Shown: in pieces, positions 18,523 through 27,042 of the stretch
Numbering within the stretch: the stretch's first letter is position 1
How the letters are laid out: each line of letters begins with the position of its first letter
Origin: Shinella daejeonensis
GTDB taxonomy: Bacteria; Pseudomonadota; Alphaproteobacteria; Rhizobiales; Rhizobiaceae
Length of the DNA stretch: 64,000 nt
Direction: 5' to 3'
NCBI RefSeq assembly: GCF_024281235.1
Contig: NZ_JAHWXY010000002.1
Coordinates: 186,001 to 250,000, forward strand
Program-made: the position numbers and the translations under genes
Notes under the pieces: generated by a model
Database searches by the model: none
Told to the model about the DNA's origin: nothing
The model's input: only the letters and a program-made list of their open reading frames with translations

Positions 18523-19959
18523 TCAGCCGTGCTGGATATAGACGGCCTGCGTTTCCATATATTCATAGAAGCCGTGCTTGCCGTCCGCGCCGCCGATACC
18601 CGATTTCTTGCGGCCCGCGTGGAAACCCTGATAGGCCTCGCCGTTCTCGCGGTTGATATAGGTCTCGCCGAACTTCAGGTTCCTCGTGATGCGCATCGCC
18701 TGATTGAGATCGCGCGTGTAGAGCGAGGAGGTCAGACCGTATTCGGTATCGTTGGCGTGGTGCACCGCTTCCTCGGCGCTGTCGACGACGGCGATCGGCG
18801 CGACGGGTCCGAAGATTTCCTTGCGCATGATCTCCATGTCCGGCGTGCAACCGGTCAGGACCGTCGGTTCGTAATGGTGGCCCCGGTTGCGCTCCGCCAC
18901 CTTACCGCCGAGCGCCGCCGAAGCGCCTGCCGCCTGCGCCCGCTCGACCATCGCGGCGACCTTGCCGAGTTGTGTCGCATTGATAAGCGGCCCCATGTCG
19001 ACGCCGCGCTCGGCAAGCGGATCGCCATAGGTCACCGCAGCCATGCGCTTGACGAAGCGTTCGGTGAATTCGTCCGCCACTCCGCGCTCGACGAAAATGC
19101 GTTCGGCGCAATTGCAGACCTGCCCAGTATTGACCACGCGGGAAACGGTGATGGCTTCCACGGCGAGGCCGATATCGGCGTCTTTGAGGACGATCGCCGG
19201 AGCCTTGCCGCCAAGCTCCAGATTGACCCGGGTGAGGTTCTTCGCGGCCGCCTCCATGATGGCGACCCCGGTCGGCACGCTGCCGGTGAAACTGACGAGA
19301 TCGATGCCCGGATGACCGGAAAGCGCCGCCCCGGTCGTCCGGCCCCGCCCCGAAACCATGTTGAAGACCCCTTCCGGCAGGCCGGCCTCATCCGCCAGTT
19401 CGGCAAAGAGGAAGGCGTTCAGCGGGGTTTCCTCGCTCGGCTTGATGACAATCGTATTGCCCGCCACCAGCGCCGGCGCAAGCTTCCGCCCGATCAGGAA
19501 AAAGGGGTAGTTCCAGGGCAGGATGCCGCCGACCACGCCGATCGGAACCCGGTTCAGATAAATGGCTTCCCCCTTGCGGTCGCTGGCGATGATCTCGCCC
19601 TCGATCCGTCGGGCCCATTCGGCCATGTAGTCCATCAGCCCGGCCATGCCAAGGACTTCGCCGCGGGCAAGATCGAGCGTCTTGCCCTGCTCCCGCGTGA
19701 TCGTTTCCGCCAGAATATCGACCTTGCCACGGATTTTATCGGCAATCGCCCGGATATAGCCGGCGCGCTCGATAGGCGGCAATTCCGCCCAGGCGGGCTG
19801 CGCCCGGCGTGCCGCATCGACCGCCGCGTCGACAACCTCGGCCGGCGCATCGGGAATTTCCGCGATCTGCTCTTCCGTCGCCGGATTGTAGACCGCGATC
19901 CGCTCGGAGGTCGTGTCCTCGACGAAACGGCCGGCGATATAATGTGTGTTCCTGGGCAT
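18523..19959 (-). CDS. aldA: AldA-like lactaldehyde/glycolaldehyde dehydrogenase
   Basis: 478-residue NAD-dependent aldehyde dehydrogenase. It strongly resembles E. coli AldA through DYMAEWARR-type, GILPWNYPFFLIGRKLAPAL, ELGGKAPAIVL (general-base Glu), NTGQVCNCAERIFVE (nucleophilic Cys) and KFGETYINRENGEA..GFHAG. AldA oxidises L-lactaldehyde and glycolaldehyde to lactate and glycolate, so this enzyme could clear the aldehyde from an aldolase step such as DeoC at 38504. A good AGG-rich site precedes the ATG at 19959. Confidence 0.9.
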   Translation of the reverse strand: MPRNTHYIAGRFVEDTTSERIAVYNPATEEQIAEIPDAPAEVVDAAVDAARRAQPAWAELPPIERAGYIRAIADKIRGKVDILAETITREQGKTLDLARGEVLGMAGLMDYMAEWARRIEGEIIASDRKGEAIYLNRVPIGVVGGILPWNYPFFLIGRKLAPALVAGNTIVIKPSEETPLNAFLFAELADEAGLPEGVFNMVSGRGRTTGAALSGHPGIDLVSFTGSVPTGVAIMEAAAKNLTRVNLELGGKAPAIVLKDADIGLAVEAITVSRVVNTGQVCNCAERIFVERGVADEFTERFVKRMAAVTYGDPLAERGVDMGPLINATQLGKVAAMVERAQAAGASAALGGKVAERNRGHHYEPTVLTGCTPDMEIMRKEIFGPVAPIAVVDSAEEAVHHANDTEYGLTSSLYTRDLNQAMRITRNLKFGETYINRENGEAYQGFHAGRKKSGIGGADGKHGFYEYMETQAVYIQHG

Positions 19960-19995
19960 CGTGTTCCTCCCTGTTGGGTAATTGCGGATGATCGG

Positions 19996-20991
19996 TCAGC
20001 TGTCGGGCGCCACGCGGGCGACGATCTTGCCGGTCACCTCCCGCCGCCGCAAACGTCGCAACGCTTCGGGAATATCTTCAAGCGCGACGATCTCCTCGAC
20101 CATGGGATCGAGCTTCCCGCCGGCAAGGCGCGCCATCAGTTCATCGCCGATACGCGCGAAATCCCGCTGGGTCGGAAGGTGACCGGCGTTATAGGCTCCG
20201 CCCAGCGCCACCTCGTGGATCGAGGCGGCATAGGTGTAGGACGGCACGTCGGTCATGACGGGCAGCGGATCGACCGAAACGAGATGTCCGTTATAGCGCA
20301 CGAAGGCCAGCGACGTGCGGGCATCGCCCGGGTTGGCCACTTCCAGCATCACATCGACGCCATAGCCGCCTTCCGTCTCCGCCTTCACCTTCGCCAGCAG
20401 GTCCGGGTCCCGGTAGTCGAGAACGATATCCGCGCCGAAGCGGCGGACGGCGGCAAAATGCTCCGGGCGCGTCAGCGCGATGACCCGGGCTCCCGCCTGA
20501 TGGGCAAACTGGGTTGCAAAGCCGCCGACCCCGCCGTTGGCGCCCTGAACGAGAATGACGTCTCCCGCTTCCAGCCGCGCCTTGCGGAAAAGGGCCTGAT
20601 AGGCGGTATAGCCGGCGCAGGGAACGGCTGCGGCATCGGTGAAGCTCACCCCTTCCGGCAGGCGGGAGACCACATGGGCCGGCGCAAGGCAATATTCGGC
20701 GAAGACGCCCGGCTTCCACAGGTTGTTATGCACCACCGCCCGGTCACCGCTCCGCCAGTCCGCGACATCCGGCCCGACGGCATCGATCACCCCGGCGGCA
20801 TCGAGCCCGAGCACATGCGGATAGGTCCATTCCGGCTTGTGGTCGACGGCGAGTTTCCAGTCCACCGGATTGACGGAAACGGCGGCAACCCTCAAGCGCA
20901 CCTCTCCCGGTCCCGGCCGGGGAACCGGCAGTTCGGCGAGGCCGACATCATCGAGCCCGGACCGTGGCGTGGAAAGAACGATCGCTTTCAT
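19996..20991 (-). CDS. MDR-family quinone-oxidoreductase-like dehydrogenase
   Basis: 331-residue medium-chain dehydrogenase of the zinc-free QOR type. N-terminal GroES fold with VNPVDWKLAV and HVLGLDAAGVIDAVG; Rossmann motif VQGANGGVGGFATQFA. The four-Cys structural zinc lobe is absent. The ATG at 20991 has GAGG 7 bases upstream; a GTG at 21003 is possible but would place that site inside the gene. It lies 16 bases after the GMC gene in the same operon. Substrate unknown. Confidence 0.86.
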   Translation of the reverse strand: MKAIVLSTPRSGLDDVGLAELPVPRPGPGEVRLRVAAVSVNPVDWKLAVDHKPEWTYPHVLGLDAAGVIDAVGPDVADWRSGDRAVVHNNLWKPGVFAEYCLAPAHVVSRLPEGVSFTDAAAVPCAGYTAYQALFRKARLEAGDVILVQGANGGVGGFATQFAHQAGARVIALTRPEHFAAVRRFGADIVLDYRDPDLLAKVKAETEGGYGVDVMLEVANPGDARTSLAFVRYNGHLVSVDPLPVMTDVPSYTYAASIHEVALGGAYNAGHLPTQRDFARIGDELMARLAGGKLDPMVEEIVALEDIPEALRRLRRREVTGKIVARVAPDS

Positions 20992-21007
20992 CGTGAACCT
21001 CACGTTA

Positions 21008-22681
21008 TCAGATGGCCGCCGTCATCGAGCCTGACGGCGGCGGGGAGAAAGAAGAGACGCCGGCCGGCTTCCGGCGCGTGCCGCCGGTCATGAACTCCAC
21101 CGCCTTGTCCGCCACGACGAGCACGGCGGCGTTGGTGTTGCCGGAAATGATCGTCGGGATCGCGGAAGCATCGATGACCCGCAGTCCCTCGACACCGCGC
21201 ACCCGCATGTTGTTGTCCAGAACGCCGCCGGCATCGTCCCGGCGGGACATGCGGCAGGTGCCGACTGGATGATAGACGGTCTTGACGAATCGCCGCGCGT
21301 GTTCCGCAAGATCGGCGTCGGACACCTTGTCGGGGCCGGGAAACACCTCGCGCGAGATCATCGCGCGCAACGGTTCCTGCCGCAGGATTTCTCGCGCCCT
21401 TCGAACGCCGCCGATCGTCAGGCGCAGGTCCTCCGGATCGGCAAGATAATTCGGATCGACCAGCGGCTGGTTCCGGGGATCGGCGGACGCGAGCTGAACC
21501 GAGCCGCGCGAGCGCGGCCGGGCGACGCAGGAGTTCAGCGTCAGCCCATGGCTTGCCTGCTGATCGGTGTGATCCTTGTCCAGATAGACCGACGGCACGC
21601 AGAATTGCTGGATCTTCGGAACGCCGCCGAGATCGTCCGGATCGAAAAAGGCTCCCGCCTCGACACCGTTGGAGGTTACGGGACCGCTGCGGTTGAGAAG
21701 ATATTCAAGACCGTTGCGGATCTGCTTCCAGCCCCGGTCATGGCCATAGTAGCCGTAAGGACCGTTGCACAAGGCCACCACCGGCGTCTCGGTGTGATCC
21801 TGAAGATTGGCGCCCACACCCGGCAGATCGACGAGCGTCTCGATCCCGTGGGATTTCAGATGCGCCGCCGGCCCGATGCCGGACAGCATCAGGAGCTTGG
21901 GCGTGGCGATGGCGCCGGCGGCCAGCAGCACCTCCCCGTCGCAGCGCGCCTCGCTCACCGTCCGTCCGCCGCCCACCGTCGAATAACGCACACCGACCGC
22001 CCGGCCATTTTCGACGATCAGCGAATGGACGAGGCATGAGGTCCGCACGGTCAGCCGTCCGCTGGCCATGGCGGGACGCAGGAACGCATCCACCGCGGAG
22101 CAGCGGCGGCCGTTCCGGGTCGTCACCTGATAGGCCCCGACGCCACGCTGGCTGCGGCCGTTGAAATCGCCGTTATGCGGCAGGCCAAGACCCTGTGCCG
22201 CCAGCACGAAGGCTCGCGACAGCTCGCACATATGCTCAAGATCGGACACTTTCCAGGGGCCGCCGACGCCGTGATACTCGTCGTTCAGCCGCGCGTTATC
22301 CTCCATGGCCGTGAAATAGGGCAGCAGCGCATCATAGCGCCACTGGTCGTCTCCGATCTCCCCGGCCCAGCCGTCGTAATCGGCCGGCTGGCCGCGCATG
22401 TAGACCATTGCGTTGACCGACGATCCGCCGCCAAGGACACGTCCCTGCGGCATGATCGGCGTTCGGCCGCCAAGCCCCGCCTGCGCAACCGACTTGTAGA
22501 ACCACATATATTTCTCGACACCGAGCAGCTTGACGAAACCGGCGGGCATGCGGATGAGGGGATTGCGGTCATCCGGTCCCGCCTCGAGCACGAGAACGCG
22601 GGCTCCATGCTCGGCCGCCAGCTTGCCGGCGGCAAGACAACCTGCCGTGCCGCCGCCGATGACGATATGGTCGAAGTTCAT
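21008..22681 (-). CDS. GMC-family FAD oxidoreductase
   Basis: 557-residue flavoprotein related to choline and polyol dehydrogenases. It has the FAD Rossmann motif VIGGGTAGCLAAGKLA, GMC signature 1 GRVLGGGSSVNAMVYMRG, signature 2 GAIATPKLLMLSGIGP, the catalytic His in YHPVGTCRM and a C-terminal ASAIPTIISGNTNAA. A Pro/Ser-rich tail of about 25 residues follows the core. The start overlaps the upstream ATPase stop by 4 bases. In this operon it would oxidise an imported alcohol or polyol and pass electrons to quinone (inference). Confidence 0.92.
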   Translation of the reverse strand: MNFDHIVIGGGTAGCLAAGKLAAEHGARVLVLEAGPDDRNPLIRMPAGFVKLLGVEKYMWFYKSVAQAGLGGRTPIMPQGRVLGGGSSVNAMVYMRGQPADYDGWAGEIGDDQWRYDALLPYFTAMEDNARLNDEYHGVGGPWKVSDLEHMCELSRAFVLAAQGLGLPHNGDFNGRSQRGVGAYQVTTRNGRRCSAVDAFLRPAMASGRLTVRTSCLVHSLIVENGRAVGVRYSTVGGGRTVSEARCDGEVLLAAGAIATPKLLMLSGIGPAAHLKSHGIETLVDLPGVGANLQDHTETPVVALCNGPYGYYGHDRGWKQIRNGLEYLLNRSGPVTSNGVEAGAFFDPDDLGGVPKIQQFCVPSVYLDKDHTDQQASHGLTLNSCVARPRSRGSVQLASADPRNQPLVDPNYLADPEDLRLTIGGVRRAREILRQEPLRAMISREVFPGPDKVSDADLAEHARRFVKTVYHPVGTCRMSRRDDAGGVLDNNMRVRGVEGLRVIDASAIPTIISGNTNAAVLVVADKAVEFMTGGTRRKPAGVSSFSPPPSGSMTAAI

Positions 22682-23772
22682 GCCGCGATGCTCCCGACCT
22701 TATCCGCCTGGGAACGCGGGAACAGCAGGAGATGAGCCGGATCGATCGAGACCGGCACGATCTCGCCGCGTTTCGGCATGACCGATGGATGGGCCACCAG
22801 CGTGAAGCGGATATCGCCGACATCCACCATCACCAGGTTCTGGTCCTGCAACTCCTCCGTAATGAACACCTTGCCGTCCAGCCGGAGCGGGCTTTCCTCG
22901 CCGATCGACAGGAAATGCGGCCGGATCGCCGCCAGCCCTCCCGCGCCGATCTGTTGCGCGGTCGCGTGCAGGCGTTCGGGCAGGACGAGCCGGCGGCCCT
23001 GGAATTCGATCGCCCAGCCGCCCGGCTCCGCGACGACGCCGCAGTCGAAGAAATTGATCGGCGGCTCGCCCACGAAACCGGCGACGAAGGCGTTTTTCGG
23101 ACGGGCATAGACCTCGTCCGGCACCGCCATCTGCTGGATCTCGCCGTCGCTCATCACCATCACCCGGTCGGCAAGCGCCAGCGCCTCCTCCTGATCGTGG
23201 GTGACATAGATCATCGTGTAATTGAACTTCTGGTGCAGACTCTTGATGAATCGCCGCATACGGTAGCGCTGCCGCGTGTCGAGATGGGAAATCGGCTCAT
23301 CAAGCAGGAACACCGCCGGATTGCGCACCAGCGCACGCGCCAGACCGACCCGCTGCGCCTGGCCGGAGGAAAGCCCTTTCGGCTTCAGATCGAGAAGGGA
23401 CGTCAGCTCCATCTTTTCCGCGATATCGCGGACCTGACGATCTATTTCCCTGTTGTCGACATTCGCCGATCGCAGCGGAAAGGCGATGTTCTCATAGATG
23501 GAAATCGTCGGATAGAGCGCATAGGACTCGAATGACATGGCGACGTTGCGGTCGCGGGCGCGCACATCGTTGACCCGCTTGCCGTCGAAATAGATCGACC
23601 CTTCGCTGATCTTCTCAAGCCCGGCGATCATCCGCATGGTCGAGGATTTTCCGCATCCCGAAGGCCCGAGGATGGCCACGAATTCGCCGTCGGCGATCTC
23701 GAAGTCGATGCCGTGAACCGCCTGAACGGCGCCGTACCGCTTGACCAGTCTTTCTGCTTTGATGGAGGCCAT
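22678..23772 (-). CDS. Sugar-type ABC transporter ATPase B (MalK/UgpC class)
   Basis: 364 residues. Walker A GPSGCGKSST, Q-loop SFESYALYP, and Walker B VFLLDEPISHLDTRQR. The signature region reads LSSGQAQR in place of the usual LSGGQ, a Gly-to-Ser change. A C-terminal OB/TOBE regulatory domain follows from about residue 240. It sits 3 bases after ATPase A, so the importer probably has two non-identical ATPases. Confidence 0.92.
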   Translation of the reverse strand: MASIKAERLVKRYGAVQAVHGIDFEIADGEFVAILGPSGCGKSSTMRMIAGLEKISEGSIYFDGKRVNDVRARDRNVAMSFESYALYPTISIYENIAFPLRSANVDNREIDRQVRDIAEKMELTSLLDLKPKGLSSGQAQRVGLARALVRNPAVFLLDEPISHLDTRQRYRMRRFIKSLHQKFNYTMIYVTHDQEEALALADRVMVMSDGEIQQMAVPDEVYARPKNAFVAGFVGEPPINFFDCGVVAEPGGWAIEFQGRRLVLPERLHATAQQIGAGGLAAIRPHFLSIGEESPLRLDGKVFITEELQDQNLVMVDVGDIRFTLVAHPSVMPKRGEIVPVSIDPAHLLLFPRSQADKVGSIAA

Positions 23773-23775
23773 GGC

Positions 23776-24885
23776 TTAAACTCCTGGGGACGGCACCGCA
23801 TGGGTGACCGCCCGGGCATTCTGGAACAAATGGACGGCGTCACGCGGGAAGGCGATGGCGACGGTTTCGCCCACTCCCAGCCGCGTTCCCGCCGGCACGG
23901 AAACCGAAACCTGATCGCCGCCGATGCCGACAAGGGCGATCTTCATGTAACCGAGGTTCTCGATGACATCGACGCGGCCGCGAAGCGCGTTCGAATCGCC
24001 CTCTTCGGCGATCCTCACCTCGTTCGAGCGGAATCCGACCTGGATTTTCGACCCCGCTTCCTCTCTGAGGTTGCTGACGGCTTCCGCCGCAAGCGCGGCG
24101 ACGGGCATGCCGTCGGCCGTCACGAATTCCACCCGGTCGCCCTGACGGCGCGGCTCCACCGAAATGAAGCTCATCGGCGGATCCCCCACGAAGGAGGCGA
24201 CAAAGGCATTGGCAGGGCGATGATAGAGATCGGCCGGCACCCCGATCTGCTCCAGCTTGCCGGCATTCAGCACCGCAACCCGGTCGCCCAGAGCGAGCGC
24301 CTCGCGCGACGAGGTGGTGGTGAAGACCACCGTCGCCGACAGATCCTCCGCGAGCGCCTTCAGCTCGGCACGGATTTTGTGGCGCAGCTTGGCGTCGAGA
24401 TGCCCCACCGGCTCGTCGAGGAGATAGATATCGGCCGGCCGGATGATCGCCCGACCGAGCGCCACCCGCTGGCGCTGGCCGCCCGACAGGAAACCGGGCC
24501 GGCGCTCCAGCAGATGGGAGATGCCGAGGATGCCGGAGATCCGACTGACGCGCTCCTCCACCTCGGCGCGGCCGAGGCCGCGCGCTTTCAGCGGGAAAGC
24601 CAGATTCTCGCCGACGCTAAGGTGCGAATAGAGCGCATAGTTCTCGAATGCCATCGCGGCATCCCGCTTTTCCGGCGGCACCCGCAATATCGAGACGCCG
24701 TTGCGCAGCACATCGCCGCTCGTCGGCCTGGTGATGCCCGCCAGGATATTGAGAAGCGTGCTCTTGCCCGCGCCGGCCGGCCCGTAGATCACGAGGAACT
24801 CCCGATCCTGGACCGTAAGCTCGATCTTGCGCAAGGCGACTTTGGCAAGACCGTAACGCTTGTGGACGGATTTCAGTTCATACAT
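23776..24885 (-). CDS. Sugar-type ABC transporter ATPase A (MalK/UgpC class)
   Basis: 369 residues. Walker A reads GPAGAGKSTL, Q-loop AFENYALYS, signature LSGGQRQR, Walker B IYLLDEPVGHLDAKLR, then a TOBE domain. ATPase A has a canonical signature while ATPase B does not, the pattern of asymmetric pairs. The start ATG shares one base with the stop of the small membrane protein (TGATG), so translation is coupled. Confidence 0.92.
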   Translation of the reverse strand: MYELKSVHKRYGLAKVALRKIELTVQDREFLVIYGPAGAGKSTLLNILAGITRPTSGDVLRNGVSILRVPPEKRDAAMAFENYALYSHLSVGENLAFPLKARGLGRAEVEERVSRISGILGISHLLERRPGFLSGGQRQRVALGRAIIRPADIYLLDEPVGHLDAKLRHKIRAELKALAEDLSATVVFTTTSSREALALGDRVAVLNAGKLEQIGVPADLYHRPANAFVASFVGDPPMSFISVEPRRQGDRVEFVTADGMPVAALAAEAVSNLREEAGSKIQVGFRSNEVRIAEEGDSNALRGRVDVIENLGYMKIALVGIGGDQVSVSVPAGTRLGVGETVAIAFPRDAVHLFQNARAVTHAVPSPGV

Positions 24886-25127
24886 CAGGCGTCCTCCTGC
24901 ATGAGGGCGGCAACCTCGGCCTCGGCTGCGAGGCGTTCATCGGTGAAGCGACGGCGCGCGCGGACCACGAAGGCGGCAGAGACCGCGACGGCGACGATAT
25001 TCATGACGATCACCGACAACGACTGGCTTGCGAAATAGGGTTCGACCAGCCCGAGCCAGACGAAGACGATGCCGACATAGATGAGAACGACGCGGAAGCC
25101 GGTATCCCAGCCTTGACTGAAGCTCAT
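24885..25127 (-). CDS. Small two-helix membrane protein in the ABC operon
   Basis: 80 residues: helix 1 about VVLIYVGIVFVWLGLVEPYF, helix 2 about VIVMNIVAVAVSAAFVV, then a positively charged RARRRF and an acidic tail. It sits 4 bases from the permease stop and shares one base with the ATPase start, so it is a real co-translated gene. I do not recognise the family; small membrane proteins also occur in glycerol-type ABC operons (DUF2160), but this sequence does not look like that one. A role as transporter accessory subunit is inferred. Confidence 0.8.
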   Translation of the reverse strand: MSFSQGWDTGFRVVLIYVGIVFVWLGLVEPYFASQSLSVIVMNIVAVAVSAAFVVRARRRFTDERLAAEAEVAALMQEDA

Positions 25128-25131
25128 GATC

Positions 25132-25992
25132 TCACCCCCTCACCGCGCCGAAGGTCAGGCCCCGGACCATGTAGCGCTGCATGGCCAGAACGAAGACGAG
25201 CATGGGCAGGACACTGATGGTGGCGGCCGCCGCGACGGGCCCCCATAGAATGCCCTGAAGGGTGAAGAACGATTCCACGCCGACCGTAACGGTGCTGGCG
25301 ACCTTTCGGGTCAGGATGTAGGCGAAGAGGAATTCGTTCCAGCTGAAGATCAGCGTGAACACGCCGGTGACGGCGATGCCGGGTGCGGCGAGCGGGCAGA
25401 CGACCTTCGCCAGCACCTGAAGCCGCGACAGGCCGTCGAGACGGGCGGAATGCTCCAGTTCGCGGGGAATATCCTGAAAGAACGACACCAGCAGCCAGAT
25501 CGCGAACGGCAGGTTGAACACCGTATAGGAAATGATCAGCGCCCCCGGCTGATCGAGCCCGATACCGAGGAAGCGGCCGACCCCCGTCTTGCCCACATCC
25601 CGGAAGATCAGGAAGTAGGGCAGGATGACCGCGATCGCCGGAAACATCTTGGTCGACAGGATGAAGAAGAGCAGATGCCCGTCGCCGACGTTGTAACGGG
25701 CGAAGCTGTAGGCGGCGAGCGACCCGGCGATGATCACGATGACCGTCGAGGTCACGGAGATGAACAGCGTGTTCTTGATGTAGAACAGGAAGTTCTTGTC
25801 GTAGATCGCGTGAACGTAGTTTTCCAGCGTCGGCGTGAACAGGAAGCGCGGCGGCGACACCATCACGTCCTCGGGCGGCTTGAAGGACGTGATGATCATC
25901 CAGGCGATCGGAAAAACGATGAAGCCGAGCACGAGGACGATCAGGCCGTAGCGGAGCGCTTCGCGGGCGAAGCTTGAATCACGTTGCAGCAT
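25132..25992 (-). CDS. Carbohydrate ABC permease, MalG-like
   Basis: 286-residue inner-membrane subunit with about six helices. The EAA loop reads LEHSARLDGLSRLQVLAKVV followed by PLAAPGIAVTG; the C-terminal end MQRYMVRGLTFGAVRG is typical of MalG/UgpE proteins. It starts 10 bases after the partner permease. Confidence 0.93.
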   Translation of the reverse strand: MLQRDSSFAREALRYGLIVLVLGFIVFPIAWMIITSFKPPEDVMVSPPRFLFTPTLENYVHAIYDKNFLFYIKNTLFISVTSTVIVIIAGSLAAYSFARYNVGDGHLLFFILSTKMFPAIAVILPYFLIFRDVGKTGVGRFLGIGLDQPGALIISYTVFNLPFAIWLLVSFFQDIPRELEHSARLDGLSRLQVLAKVVCPLAAPGIAVTGVFTLIFSWNEFLFAYILTRKVASTVTVGVESFFTLQGILWGPVAAAATISVLPMLVFVLAMQRYMVRGLTFGAVRG

Positions 25993-26002
25993 GGCGGTCT
26001 CC

Positions 26003-26947
26003 TCAGCCTTCCGATGCGCGGGATGAAAATTGGGTCAGCAGCGGCCGGAGTGCGAAGAGGCTGGCGACCAGCATGGCGTAAAGGAAGAAGATCGCCATGG
26101 TGGATGCGTAATCCATCCGGAACAGCTTCAGGCCGGTGCGGTAGAGATAGAAGGTCATGGTCTCCGTCACCGTTCCCGGACCGCCGCGGGTCAGCACCGC
26201 AACCGCGTCGTAAAGCCGGACGCTGTCGATCGTGCGCAGGACCAGCACGAGGAAAAGCACCGGCTTCAGCATGGGGAACGTCAGCGTCCGCAAGATGCGG
26301 AAGGTGCTGGCGCCATCGAGTTCCGCCGCTTCGAACGGCTCCTTCGGCAAGGCCTGCAAACCGGCCAGCGCGATCAGCGCGACGAAGGGCGTCCATTGCC
26401 AGACGTCGAACAGGATGACGGACCACAGCGCGATCGTGTAGTCGCCGAGCCAGTTGGGCTCGGGCAGGCCGATAAGGCCGAGGAAGTAATTGATGAGGCC
26501 GAACTGGGTGTCATAGAGATAGCGCCAGAAAAGCCCTGTCACCGCCGCCGACGTGGCAAGCGGCAGGATCATGAGACTGCGGATGACGCCCTTGCCGACC
26601 GTCGCGCCGTGGATCAGGAAGGCGATGGCAATGCCCAGCACCATCTCCAGAAACACCGCCGACAGCGTGAATTTCACCGTGACCCAGGCCGAATCCCAGA
26701 ACGCCTTGTCATGGAGGACGGTACGATAGTTGTCGAGACCGACGAAATCACCGATACGGCCGCGCGTCAGGTCTGCGAAGCGGAAGGACACATCCAGCGC
26801 ATAGGCCAGCGGCAAAAGCGCGAAGACCAGGATGACCACCATCGCCGGCACGACGAGCAATATCGAAAACCAGCGGTCGGACATGGCAGCCTGACCGGCT
26901 GCGGTTCTTTGTCGTGACGTCGGCACGGATAGCGACTGCGACATCAA
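26003..26947 (-). CDS. Carbohydrate ABC permease, MalF/UgpA-like
   Basis: 314-residue permease with six helices and the EAA loop EAAELDGASTFRILRTLTFP. The N-terminus begins inside with a polar segment before the first helix. Pairs with the following MalG-like subunit. It is separated from the binding protein by 95 bases containing a hairpin. Confidence 0.93.
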   Translation of the reverse strand: MMSQSLSVPTSRQRTAAGQAAMSDRWFSILLVVPAMVVILVFALLPLAYALDVSFRFADLTRGRIGDFVGLDNYRTVLHDKAFWDSAWVTVKFTLSAVFLEMVLGIAIAFLIHGATVGKGVIRSLMILPLATSAAVTGLFWRYLYDTQFGLINYFLGLIGLPEPNWLGDYTIALWSVILFDVWQWTPFVALIALAGLQALPKEPFEAAELDGASTFRILRTLTFPMLKPVLFLVLVLRTIDSVRLYDAVAVLTRGGPGTVTETMTFYLYRTGLKLFRMDYASTMAIFFLYAMLVASLFALRPLLTQFSSRASEG

Positions 26948-26993
26948 TCTCCTCCAAACGATTGCGCGGGATCATCGCGCCTTTCGATCGATC

Positions 26994-27021
26994 CGCATGG
27001 CGGACGGTTGCCCGCCATGCG
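26994..27021 (-). other. Hairpin after binding-protein gene
   Basis: CGCATGGCGG and CCGCCATGCG form a perfect 10-pair stem with an 8-base loop, starting 21 bases after the stop of the binding-protein gene. No T-run, so it probably protects the upstream mRNA and lowers readthrough into the permease genes. Confidence 0.55.
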
Positions 27022-27042
27022 TGACTTGCGGCCTGCGGGCGA

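Noticed and set aside
17980-21093. Very long open frame on the plus strand, over 1000 codons
   Set aside because: It runs opposite the SDR, AldA-like and MDR genes, which have full catalytic motifs and ribosome sites. High G+C keeps the antisense frame open.
24885-25127. DUF2160 glycerol-importer subunit
   Set aside because: Position fits a glycerol-type operon, but the residues do not resemble that family as I know it.
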